Shown here piece by piece: positions 35,931-46,719 of a stretch of DNA of 64,000 nucleotides. Source of the DNA: Arcuatula senhousia. Its lineage: Eukaryota; Mollusca; Bivalvia; Mytilida; Mytilidae. The stretch covers positions 37,283,512-37,347,511 of the forward strand of contig OZ020306.1 of assembly GCA_963971305.1 (NCBI GenBank), read 5' to 3'. Every line of letters begins with the position of its first letter. Position 1 is the first letter of the stretch. The notes under the pieces are model-generated. The model ran no database searches. It saw only the letters and a list, made by a program, of their open reading frames with translations, and was not told where the DNA came from. The position numbers were made by a program, and so were the translations under genes.

Positions 35931-36295
35931 CTAAAAATAAACAATCAATATTTAACAGAAAATTGAAGACTACATGCTCTAGCTATTAACAAATAAAACT
36001 GCTCCTACGGCTACGCTATCATATATCAGAGAAATAAATAATCAATCGATATTGAAACGACAAAACTATGACCCAACAGGTAAACAAGTAAAAGTACATT
36101 GACCTCTGACAAATTGTTGAAATTTTCTATCAAATATAACGTATATGTATACTAAGTTTTGACAAATAATGGTTCTATTAAAGTCAAAAACTAGGACAAC
36201 ATATCAATATTTCAAACATATCTTATCTAATAACTTCGTATAATCTAGGTTATTTCCCTAGGTCATATATTCAAATAAAATTCGTCTAAACTTAC
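35931..36295 (-). other. Candidate leader intron upstream of gag
   Basis: A GTAAGT donor starts at 36,295. TTATTTTTAG ends at 35,931, directly before the gag ATG. It would remove 365 nt of 5' leader. Supported only by the two consensus sites. Confidence 0.4.
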
Positions 36296-37202
36296 TCAGA
36301 ATTGTCATATCTAGGTCACACTAGCGTTGCTTTCTTTTTAAATTATAAGCAATTTTGTACTTTGATCACACAAAAGTCGAGCGCACCATTCGAATTATTT
36401 AACATTTTATCTAATATTATAACTTGATTTAAACTACATTTTACGAACACAATCTTGGGGCGACCTAGATATAAGCACACTGGACTTTTAAACGATTCGT
36501 GCATTTTGAAAACCTTTGACTTTGACAGAACCTTGAATGACATTACAGAAAAAACGCCATAAACTTTCTCCAAAAAATTCAACAAACAATACTTTTCCTA
36601 AAAAATATAAAATTCATCCTCTCTCATATAATTGTTAACCTTAATCATCATCATCCTCAAAATACTTTCATGAATTCAATGCCATTTAAAATACTTTATC
36701 AAAAACAAACCATAAGCAATCACACAACTTCCAAAACTTTTAACTTTTATAACATTTTCCATCATTAAATTGTTCTCATAATATTGCGTCTATTAACATC
36801 AACCTTGTATTCAATCAACTATAACCTTATATCATACAAATTGACCTTCAATAACCTTTAAATAAAAAGGTCCACGTGTTACATTTCATTTAAAACCTCA
36901 ATCCATTCCAATCATTTTACTATCAATACATCTCAATCAAAATCCATCACATTTCAGATTATCTTCTCATATATTTCCATTTTCTAAATCTTAAATCTTT
37001 AATTCCAATATTTAACTTTGTAAACCAATAAATCCATAAACCCAAGGACCACCTAGGTCTGCTCTCTTAATCTTAACTTAAAAACATTAAAACATTTAAT
37101 CAGCCACCAAGGCATATAAAATAAAATTTAAAATCAGCAACCAAGGCAAATAAAATATTCTACCTTTAATTGTTGTCTGTAGGAACAGACACGTCTTTAC
37201 GC
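36296..37202. other. 5' leader region of the retrotransposon
   Basis: AT-rich DNA between A1 and gag. A frame at 36,343-36,585 on the minus strand starts with an ATG but shows no domain I recognise and is not called. Confidence 0.5.
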
Positions 37203-37273
37203 TTGCATGGATGGTGAAATAATGAGGACGAACCACATTAACTTCCGCTTACGTCATCATCCAATGAGATAGT
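37203..37273. repeat. Split direct repeat A1 (element 5' terminus)
   Basis: These 71 bp match 30,113-30,183 with one mismatch. The last three bases, AGT, are followed by host sequence (ctcattt). This end is upstream of gag and should hold the element's promoter region. Confidence 0.92.
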
Positions 37274-38464
37274 CTCATTTATCCATCTTACACTTTAATC
37301 TTAATTTCTCAAGTATATCAAAAAAGCGAAAAAACCATTACATGAACAAATATATATATATACTTGGTATTGTGAAGTGTACTACTGTCTCTCGAAGATT
37401 TAAAAAAAGGTGGCATCTGGTTCCCCGAATATCTAGCTTAACACATTGCTGCCGATACGTCAACAATCTAAAGGTATTGAAGGCAGCTACAAAAGATAAA
37501 AAAACCCAACAACTATACATGCTATAAGAATTATATTTATGAAATTTAAATGAAAGAAACTTATTATAACTAAACATAGGAAAGAGCATGCTACATGTAT
37601 CTACAATGTCACACCGTTTTTTTTTGCGATACTATGACCATGTCACAACAACAAAATTAATCTTAACTATTAACACCACATCCTCTGCAATATCAAACAG
37701 TACCAAGTTCATCTGTCAAACAAAACGCAGTTTTCGCGGCAGGACCAATCAGTTTATTAGAAATCCAAACTATAAATTTTCAGGACACTAAGCGACCGGA
37801 TGTTCCATATATGCCTGATAGTTACCAACAAAACATGTAAATGAAAATCAGGCATATACCCCAGTATTGAATATCAATTGATAAATGACAACCAGGCATA
37901 TATCACAGTAATGAAATTGCATGAATTAATGATAACCGGGCATACACCACAGTCAATTTGAATCGATGCCTTAACACTTTTAAAAATTCCACGGAAAACG
38001 TGGATATTGAAAAGAGCGTGTAATCTAAATGGATCTTGCATTTTCAAAACAAAGAGTAGAGAGGTTAGATAATTGTTCATGTAAAAAACAAACAAAACTG
38101 AGATTTTCAATCTTGAATGTCTAAGAAGAAAAAAGAAGCAAGTCAAAGATGATTTATATGGCATAACAGATAAAACCATAAAAACTTAGTTTAGTGTATG
38201 AAGTTACTAAAAAAGCTACCAGAGATGATTAATGGTGATTACGCAAGACTCCTATATGGTATTTTTATCAAGACCAAGAGTACTGTCCTTTTAAAACAAG
38301 ACCATCATTTTTGTAAATATTTTTATTTCATAAAAGCATTTAGACATTAATGAAAGTGTGGTTAGGTTTATACTTTTCAATGTACCGAAACAAAAAATAT
38401 GTTTTAATTTTCAGATTAGTTGTCATCACAGAGTAAATGGTCATGTTTATTTTTGTCAACCTAC
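37274..38464. other. Flank between retrotransposon and the 38-43 kb gene
   Basis: It holds three diverged copies of a short 'caggcatatac' repeat at 37,815-37,940. The frame at 37,874-38,179 has no splice support. Further downstream exons of the gene may hide here, but I could not fix any. Confidence 0.45.
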
Positions 38465-38483
38465 CTTGTATTTTTATGGTTAT
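38465..38483 (-). other. Candidate micro-exon E7 of the 38-43 kb gene
   Basis: Nineteen bases sit between a strong acceptor (TTTGTTTCCTTAG) and a strong donor (CAAG|GTAGGT). Entered at phase 0, as exon E6 leaves it, the frame is open (I-T-I-K-I-Q) and exits at phase 1. So small an exon needs transcript proof. Confidence 0.35.
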
Positions 38484-38584
38484 CTAAGGAAACAAATATT
38501 TGTTGGGATTACCTAAATAGTTCCATAGTCACTAGCATTTTCTGTTATAATTGTTGAGACGTCACCACTGGATTTATAACTCAC

Positions 38585-41500
38585 CAATGTGTTTATACTA
38601 TGTCTTGATCCTGCAAGAAATATGGAATCTTATTACATCATATTGCATGGTTAAAACTTAATTTGATAATGAAACACAGAATATTGGAATCTTGCATATG
38701 AAAATGAAAAATGAAAAAAAAACATCATAACCAAAACCGTAGAGAATCAATTGACCGAATGGCATGCATGAAAAGAAAATTCAGTAACAATAAACCTACC
38801 CTTATATTGATAATTTATTACAAAAAGATCACTTTTGAAGGAAATTTCATGATTCACGCATTTGCATCGTTTTATGAGGAAATTAGGCATGTGTCAGTAT
38901 TAAATATTTAAAAAGATTAACATGTAACTTAACGCTTCTAGACTATTTAAATATCAAGTTCAAACAGTGTATTTGAAAACGCTATTAAAAGGTCTATTGT
39001 TCCTTGCTTTGAAAAACAACAGGGACATTTGATGTTATAAATCACGAGACCTATGCATAGACATTTTACCCTTAACCACTATTATCTTGAGGAACAAAGT
39101 TATACATGTAAGTAAATACACTGTACATGTAATTGCAAAAGACATACCCCTTGATCCCAAAGTGTGACCATATCCTTTATATGGCGAAGTATCAGCAATT
39201 AAACTGTATTTTGTATCTCTGCATGTTAGAGTTCTGTGGAGCTAAAGAAACAATTTCACATTAAAAAAAATGAACATACAGAAAGCAAAGAAAAACAACT
39301 TTAATTTAAAATAGAAACCACGTCACTGCCGATGTTGGATTCAGAAGTTGTTGATTGAAATATATATATCACTTATAAAAGATAAAAAAAATTATCTGGA
39401 AACAATTGCACCATCACAATTACATGAACATAATAATAATTGTTCAACTTACAAAATAACATGGTGCAGATAATAACCAACAAGGACCAAATAACAACCA
39501 CCATCGAGGGCTGCAGTCAAAGCAGTGCATATAAGGCGTATAGTTGGTAAGAATTATTCTACAATTCTTTGTTTTAGTTGTCTGAAAATCATCACAACCA
39601 GACAACACTTCATTATGCTGTAAGTACCAGGCTTCTACAATATCAGACAAATCAACCTGCAAGAGTAGTAAATCAATATTGAAGAAATAAGGAAAATAAC
39701 CTTGCCTATGCACTACATAATGTTTAATTCTTAATAATTGGGAATAACCTTAATTTTGTACAATACCAAATCACTAGCTATGATAGCTGAGAATATTTTG
39801 AATCTGTCTTGCTTCAAATTCCCAAATATCATTTTAAATGTTATCATATTTAGGCGGATACTCTTTTTCCCCTCTTGAATAGATGCAGTGTTCTGAACGT
39901 CTACTTGTAAATAGTATATATATAAATATTTGTCTTGTACTCTGAAGGTCCATTACAACACCAGAAGTGGCGTGACGTCTGTCGTCATTCCCTGGTGTTC
40001 CAGTTATTTCCAATGGTACATGATAAACATGTAGACCCGACAATTGTAATTTTGCTCGTATAACGTTTTGCTTAAGCATTATCATTACAGTCATGACAGT
40101 TCTCCAAAGCTTTTTTTGTTTTTTTCCTATATGAAAAGAGTACCTAGTGACATGTATATATAGTTAAGGACAATCTTCGATGATGTGCATGACAATTTCC
40201 ATCGTCTAATTTGTTCTTTTAATATTAAACTAATGAACTGAATTACTTTTCAGATTTTATACAAATATTTTGTAAACCTTTCGCCACTGATATCATTTAA
40301 TTAACACTCAGGATGACTTGATATAAAAATTAACATTCCGAAGTAGTTTGTTTTGGAGACTTATGTTTCACAATAAGCCGAACTTAAATGCGTCACCGCT
40401 TATTGACAACCGCTTGTCAACTTTTATTACAAATCAAAACAGCAGTTCAGAACATGATTAGTTTGTTCGGGGATTTATATTCTAGACAAGAGTTTTACCA
40501 GTAACCTCTACACTGTATTTCCAACCGGTGTCAATGTTTACTCCCGCATCTGTTAACACTTTCTCAAACTGTTTCTTTACTTTGCTACTTTTGGTGTTTA
40601 TTATCACTGCATAGTCACCTATTATGGAGATGGGAAAGTATAGTTATAAGATAAATCATATTTTTTTAGCTAAGACTACCTTTATCGAAACCTTTAAACA
40701 TGTGCAAGTAAATTGCCTTTAGTGTAACATTTTCGAATAAACAGACAATTTATATCCAACATACATACATGGCACATCGGAAAGTATCATGTATGTTGAT
40801 TAGAAACAAAATTTACATGCACATGCGTTGTGTAAAAGTGGATCAGAGACAAAACGGCTGAAGTTTAACTTCTAACACTGTAGAAGGTTGAATTGCCCAA
40901 CCGCACCCATTTCTTCAATTTCAAATTTGCCTAATATGTATTGTGGTGGCAGTTCCCAAAAGAATATAACAAACTTTCTAACTGTCTATGATAATTTCCA
41001 ATAAGAAAAAAATAGTGCTAAATATCTCAATGTTCTAATGCACAAGTACATTTCCGTCACGACAGAAAACAATTTACTCACATTCAACAATTTTTCTATA
41101 TCATACCCATGTGTTTCATCTAACTTCCTTATAAAAATCTTTGTCAGTAGATAATACGTCATTTATACGAAAGTCACTTCTAATCATCCCTAGCTTATAT
41201 TATTGAAGTCGGGAGTGACACTCAGCGATAGAAAATTGTCTCAATATGATGATTAAGTTAATCTCCGTACTAGACTGCGGGACTTATAAGTCGTCAAAAG
41301 TTCTTAATTATCTTCGTCAATAGCACCTTATTGGCTGTACAATATAGCTATTTCCATTTAAACGATTCTAGGGTTTTATAACATGCATGAGATTATAAAG
41401 AAACTTAAAGTTTGTTTGAATTTTATTTCAATGTGTATAATTGGAACATTTTACTTTGAAATGACGTTTTAATGAAACATTGATTGAATTTGAATAAACC

Positions 41501-42672
41501 AATACGTTTTAAGAATTAATGCGTTGTCAGTCTTATATGTATGTCATTTAGCAAATGTTTATTGTTCCAAGATATTTTTATATTCTTGATATTAAACTTT
41601 AAATCAAACCATCAATGCCTTAAATTTATTTCAACCAACAATTGCTCTTGACAAATTGGCGGCGCCAAGTCAGTTTGAAAATATTTGATTTTCTAATGTG
41701 CAAGTGAAGATTAAGGTCACCGTAAGGTCACAAAGTAAAACAGTTGAAATTAAGTTACCTATTGCTTTACTCCTATTTACTGCCATTTCATAGAGATGCA
41801 CAAAATGGGGTTTACAATTGACATAAAATGATGATGAAAGCCAACTGGGGAAATGCTTTTTGACTAAACACAACTGTAAAAAAGGCATGGTCGGGCCATA
41901 AAGCCTTTTGCAGTGGATCCTTACGAGAACTGCACCAGTTTCCTTAAACATGGAAGAAATATACACAGGAGATATTGAGTTAAATTGGAAAACAAATGTT
42001 CAAATGTTTGTTGCCCATATGATAATTATATGTTTTCAAACATTTGTTAAACAAATGACGAATATATGTTAAACATATGGTTACAAACGTCTTAAAATTC
42101 GAAATGTGAGTTATGCATTGGCAATTCATTTGAAATGTTTTTTCTTCTTTTTTTCTCAAACATATGTTTGTCATATGAAAACATAAAACACATGTTTTCA
42201 AACATATGTTTATCATATGGACACCAAACGTAAGGTAAACAAACGTTTAACATAATGATACCATTATGTTATTGCAAACACATGTTTAACGTATATTGCA
42301 AAATTTCCTGTTTACTTTTGTTTCCCATACGGTACATTACTATGGTTATGCGATCCACCAGTTCTCCGGTATGACTGATTCGTTTTTGTCATTTTCTCTG
42401 GACTATGAGATTGATCATTCAAGTTCGGTAGTTTTGTTATTACCTTTATTTACTGTATTATTGCTCGGAAACACCGGATTGGAGGGTGACATATATATAT
42501 TGAAGAACAATGAAACCACTTACCTTCCCAAATTGATACACTGTCGCTTGCATACTTGCTGCCTACTTGTGTGTGGATAAGAGTAACCCTCAGTATGATA
42601 AATTTACTGAGAATCAAAGAACTTAATTCTTCAAGATCTGTCTTGTTTGCGATAAAAAATACAGCACCATTC
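38585..42672 (-). CDS. Multi-exon gene of unknown family, Cys-rich with one hydrophobic segment
   Basis: Seven short exons are inferred on the minus strand: E0 42,672-42,524; E1 41,863-41,759 (or from 41,942); E2 40,618-40,499; E3 about 40,054-39,957; E4 39,656-39,453; E5 39,241-39,148; E6 38,610-38,585. Donors are mostly strong (GTAAGT at E0 and E4, GTATGT at E5, GTGAGT at E6). Phases match at E1-E2, E4-E5 and E5-E6, and at the others with the starts given. The protein runs through 'GDYAVIINTKSSKVKKQFEK' (E2), 'HVYHVPLEITGTPG' (E3) and 'VDLSDIVEAWYLQHNEVLSG' (E4). A Cys/Trp-rich stretch follows with hydrophobic 'WWLLFGPCWLLSAPCYF', then 'CRDTKYSLIADTSPYKGYGH' (E5). Likely a membrane protein. 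I cannot name it, and both ends of the gene are missing. Confidence 0.68.
39148..39241 (-). CDS. Exon E5 of the 38-43 kb gene
   Basis: It is 94 bp between TTTCTTTAG and AAGGG|GTATGT, phase 0 in and phase 1 out. It reads 'LHRTLTCRDTKYSLIADTSP' then 'YKGYGHTLGSR'. It continues E4 in frame (PCYF-LHRT) and E6 continues it (GSRHSINTL). Confidence 0.72.
39453..39656 (-). CDS. Exon E4 of the 38-43 kb gene, Cys/Trp-rich hydrophobic segment
   Basis: It is 204 bp (68 codons) between CTACTCTTGCAG and TTTT|GTAAGT, phase 0 at both ends. It contains 'VLSGCDDFQTTKTKNC', then 'MHCFDCSPRWW' and a hydrophobic run 'LLFGPCWLLSAPCYF'. That suggests a membrane-spanning or buried segment preceded by a small Cys cluster. 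This is the strongest single exon of the gene. Confidence 0.75.
40499..40618 (-). CDS. Exon E2 of the 38-43 kb gene
   Basis: It is 120 bp long. The acceptor is CATAATAG and the donor is ACTG|GTAAAA. With one base carried in from E1 it reads G-D-Y-A-V-I-I-N and on to 'YSVEVT'. It is charged and Lys-rich with no motif I know. Without splicing, the frame ends in a TAG a few codons past the donor. Confidence 0.65.
41759..41863 (-). CDS. Exon E1 of the 38-43 kb gene
   Basis: The frame is 'KKHFPSWLSSSFYVNCKPHF' to 'NRSKAI', with a donor ATAG|GTAACT at phase 1 that fits E2 exactly. Upstream, the same frame stays open to 41,942, with other AG sites (CCTTTTTTACAG and TTTAAG), so the 5' boundary is uncertain. 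Confidence 0.6.
41990..42295. repeat. Cluster of degenerate CATATG palindromes
   Basis: Within an intron of the gene, short motifs of the type CAAACATATGTTTG, with partial forms, recur about ten times over 300 bp with irregular spacing. It is low-complexity and palindromic, of unknown role. Confidence 0.6.
42524..42672 (-). CDS. Exon E0 of the 38-43 kb gene
   Basis: The acceptor is TTCAATTTTAG and the donor is GGAAG|GTAAGTGG. The open frame reads 'NGAVFFIANKTDLEELSSLI' and ends 'VSIWE' plus one base (phase 1). It joins in frame to E1 if E1 starts at 41,863. Confidence 0.65.
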
Positions 42673-42859
42673 CTAAAATTGAACAAACAAATAATTATGA
42701 ATATATAAATAAGTTTAACATGTTTCGACAGTTAAAAATGTTATTAAAAGATGATAAGCACAATAATGTAACTAGTTCTAATTGTGATCGCAAGCGAGTC
42801 ACATATATGTCCCCTCAGGTACCCCTCTTTGTCAATATGTCTCTTGGCATTTGAGATCA

Positions 42860-43960
42860 CCTAATATACCCAATATTCATCAAAACAGGAGTAAGTTTAA
42901 TTTTGGCGGGAAACGGCGGCCATTTTGAAAATGGCTGACGAAAATAAATTTTGGTGTAAAAAATCAACTCGCCATACCACTATTACCTTGAATACCAATT
43001 TTCATCAAAATCTGAGTAACTTTAATTTTGGCGGGAAACCGCGGCCATTTTGAAAATGGCCGACGATGAAAAATTTTCAATGTCAAAAATCAACTCGCCA
43101 TACCACTATAACCTTATGTACCAATTTTCATCAAAATCGGAGTAACTTTAAATTTTGGCGGGAAACGGCAGCCATTTTGATAATGGTCGACGATAAAAAA
43201 TTTTTGATGTCAAAAATCAACTCGCCATACCACTTTTACCTTGAATACCAATTTTCATCAAAATCTGAGTAACTTTAATTTTGGCGGGAAATGGCGGCCA
43301 TTTTGAAAATGGCTGACGAAAAAAAAATTTTGATGTCAAAAATCAACTCGCCATACCACTATTACCTTATATACCAATTTTCATAAAAAATGCAGCAAGT
43401 TTAAGTTTGGGCGGGAAAACGGCGGCCATTTTAGCCGCCATTTTGAAAATGGCCGCCAAAAAATTTTTTCGATAGCAAAAATGAACTCGGCATACCACTA
43501 TTACATTGGAAACCGATTTTCATTAAGAAATAACAAAGTTGAGATTTTTTACATTACTATTACAAAATATATTGTAACAAGAAAGATAACTCAATTTGAC
43601 AAAAAAATTAAAAATTAAAAATCATAAATTTTGGCGGGAAATGGCGGCCATTTTGAAAATGGCTGACGAAAAAAAAATTTTGATGTCAAAAATCAACTCG
43701 CCATACCACTATTACCTTATATACCAATTTTCATAAAAAATGGAGCAAGTTTAAGTTTGGGCGGGAAAACGGCGGCCATTTTAGCCGCCATTTTGAAAAT
43801 GGCCGCCAAAAATTTTTTTCGATAGCAAAAATGAACTCGGCATACCACTATTACATTGGAAACCGATTTTCATTAAGAAATAACAAAGTTGAGATTTTTT
43901 ACATTACTATTACAAAATATATTGTAACAAGAAAGATAACTCAATTTGACAAAAAAATTA
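42860..43960 (+). repeat. Satellite of about 126-bp units with CCATTTT palindromes
   Basis: At least five head-to-tail units start at 'ttttggcggg' (42,901; 43,026; 43,153; 43,279; about 43,405). Each carries GCGGCCATTTTG followed by AAAATGGC and then 'aactcgccataccactatta'. A higher-order duplication repeats 43,279-43,612 at about 43,627-43,958. In each larger unit one site is expanded to GCCGCCATTTTG (43,434-43,445 and 43,784-43,795). Open frames across it are shadows. Confidence 0.93.
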
Positions 43961-44641
43961 TATTTCGATTTTTTGCAAAATTTCGAGAACCGTAAGTCCG
44001 ATTTTCAAAATTCTTTTTTTAAATGAAAGGTATTAAAAGTCTTCACTTACCCCATAAAGGAATTTTTCCTACCCCTGCCGGATCAGAAATGCCAGGTAAA
44101 ATTCAACTTCGGTTTCGAGGAGCCATTTTGAGGCCCTTTTTTGACCTATAAGGGGTCGTTCGATTTCGACGAAAAATACAAAAAGCACAATATCCCATTC
44201 CATACTCTTGATTTATGAAGATTCAGCTTCCTACCTTAAAAGATGTCGAAAAAATGAGGTGGACAAGTTCACGGTCCAGAATACCGAGAAAAATAATAAT
44301 AATAATAATAAGAAACCGAGCAAAAACAATATGTCCCCGACACTTCGTGTTCGGGGACATAATAAGAGGGCAAATGGGAATTATTCGTCCATTGAAAACT
44401 ATTTTGCCATTAGATAAAAGATAACTTCTACCGATTGCTTTTTATGTGATTCTGGATCTTTACATGCATTTTTTCAGTATAATCATACATTGATCCATGT
44501 ATGTGTTTAAGCCTGGCAGGCAGAATTCAGAAATATATCTTAACTTTATCCTTTAGCGTTATTTTCCAATTAGTTATCAGTTAAAATCTAAATTTGCTTT
44601 TTAATTTGTAAACATTTAAAAAAAATGGCAATTTTTATCAT
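43961..44641. other. Spacer between satellite and copy 2
   Basis: It holds a short (AAT)n microsatellite (44,292-44,311) and the hairpin at 44,331-44,360. Two overlapping frames at 44,208-44,424 are carried by these low-complexity pieces and are not called. Confidence 0.55.
44331..44360. repeat. GC-rich hairpin
   Basis: ATGTCCCCGACAC and GTGTTCGGGGACAT pair over 13 bp with one bulged base and a 3-nt loop. It is conspicuous in AT-rich DNA. It could be a transposon end, but no partner end is evident. Confidence 0.75.
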
Positions 44642-46719
44642 TTAATTCAGACTCTCGAAAACACTTGATGAGAAATTAATATATAAGTGCTGTTAATTTG
44701 AATCGTTAAAATGAAAAGTATCAATTTGTGTTAAATTAGGTCTAATGTATTGTTTCATAATAGAGTATCATGTGAAAAGCACTTTTAGTAACTCTATTAC
44801 CATGATTACCGATATTCATGGAACTGCTACATTTTAAAAAGGTTAATCAAGGAAATTATCAATTTGCAACAAAGTTTTATATAATAGATTTTTATGCGTG
44901 TATATATTAGTAAATCAAATTTTGACGCAGAAAATATTTCTGTCTCGAAAATGATCTATTAATTTCACAGGACGTCTTACTTCCGCAGAAATAATTTTGA
45001 TGATTGAAGGCATTCGACATTAAATTATTCCAGTGGATTGAATGTAATGGGAATTGGAAATAATTTTCTGTTTTTATTTTTATTCATGTTATTGGAATTA
45101 CGCAATTGAAGTGGAAATCAGATAAATTGCAGAATAAATCCTACTAAACTAACAATTATAAACATAAATTTAATAGAATGATTTTGACTTAGTACGTAGT
45201 TTTAGGCTACGACAGTAAGCATTTTATTTTGTCAATTTTTAAGCTTCTAAGATGATATTGGTTTTCTCTTCTGTTTCTAAATTAAAATTTTTCATAGTTA
45301 AACGAGCATCATTGAAAACAAACAAATATAAAGACATTGAAATACTGGTGACCTTTGCTACAACAAACTTATCAGTGAATAGTTTTGTATATAAGTGGGG
45401 ATTTTTTGTCATTATTCAAGATATTGGACTTCCGTTCAAATAGACGATAAAGTGATGTGGAATAAGTGTACGCGACACAACCAACACAAAGAAGCGGCAA
45501 TTTAAAAGTCACAATAGAAAACAACCAGCATTCTTCATGAAAAGAGGTCGCTTTTCACCGTCTTGCATTGGCCCAAGTCTAAAAATACAATACATAAGAT
45601 TCAAAACAAATTCCTTTCTATCAATGAAAGACTCATTCCTGGAATAGAATAATTAACAAAAAGATGACAGGGACAAACAAAAACTTTGACAAAAATTCCT
45701 GGCTTTAGACAGGCACATAGAAAATAAAGCGGCAATAAACTAGTTTTTTTTGGCACAACCTCCCCCTATTTATAATCTAGTACAAAACACACAAATAGCA
45801 CACTATAAAAATCAAATCGATTAAATTTCAATTAAACTAGAGAAAACAACGAGACGTAGAGGAACCCTCTTGTAAACACCCGCAGTTACTGACATCTAGT
45901 TTTGAAGCATTTATCAACTGATGTAAAAAAATCAAACAAATCAATTATAAATCTGACATTACACTTCAAGCAATTATTGATTTAATGTTATATCACCACA
46001 CAAAACCAACATATTGATCGCTGAAATGCTTAAAAATAATAAAATGATCAAAAGGTAATCATGGTAATAGATTAACGTTTTAAAGCTACTATCAAATTAT
46101 AAATATTTATATGTATATACTAGGTAGAAAGCCTATATTTTTTCAGATATAATGGAACAAAATCATTAAAAATATGTTTTACAAACGTTTATGCCGATGT
46201 CAATTAGTATAAAGTAGATGACCCGAGAGCATTAAATCGTAATGCAAAATATTGTACATGTACTAAAGAACGAAGCAGTATAAAACATACCAAGCCTCTG
46301 CATCTCGTACGTGCTAAAACTGTGTATGCGAAAGTTTTGTTGACGAAAGGAAGGACAAAAGTAAAACAGAATACGCCTTTTCTTCGAAGCGGAGATATTT
46401 AAATTTCTTAGACAAGTATGTCTTATATTTAATTTACTCTAAACAGGCAATTTTTTAATGACAAGATCAATTGTTCCACCTTCTAATTTGTCTTAATATG
46501 GCTATTTCACACGCATATTCGACTTTAAAGTTGCTTTCAACATGCAATTTGTTTTTCAAAGTTTGAACAGAACAAGTTGGGATTACATCCTTTGTAATCG
46601 CATTTAAAAAATGGAAACCCGCTTCCGTCAATGTCCGTATACATATATATTTATTTTAACATTTAACACGTAAAAAAATTTGAGTGAAGACAGCAACCGA
46701 ACAAAACAATGTGAGAAAA

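Larger units (their letters stand above)
29801..37273 (-). mobile_element. Ngaro/PAT-type tyrosine-recombinase retrotransposon, 7.47 kb
   Basis: Read on the minus strand, the layout is A1 (37,273-37,203), gag, RT-RNase H, tyrosine recombinase, B1 (30,252-30,181), A2 (30,183-30,113), a spacer of about 240 bp, and B2 (29,872-29,801). A1 and A2 agree over 71 bp with one mismatch. B1 and B2 agree over 72 bp without mismatch. This split-direct-repeat order is the diagnostic of the Ngaro and PAT groups of DIRS-type elements, which integrate by a recombinase through a circular DNA rather than by an integrase. I see no methyltransferase domain, which favours Ngaro. The near-identical repeats indicate a fairly young insertion, although the pol ORF has a stop codon and a host repeat lies between gag and pol. 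Confidence 0.92.

Noticed and set aside
43066..43272. Frame inside the 126-bp satellite
   Set aside because: It is a repeat-unit artefact; the unit length is multiple-of-three only in part of the array.
44208..44424. Two overlapping 69-codon frames
   Set aside because: They run through an (AAT)n microsatellite and a perfect hairpin, which explains the lack of stops.
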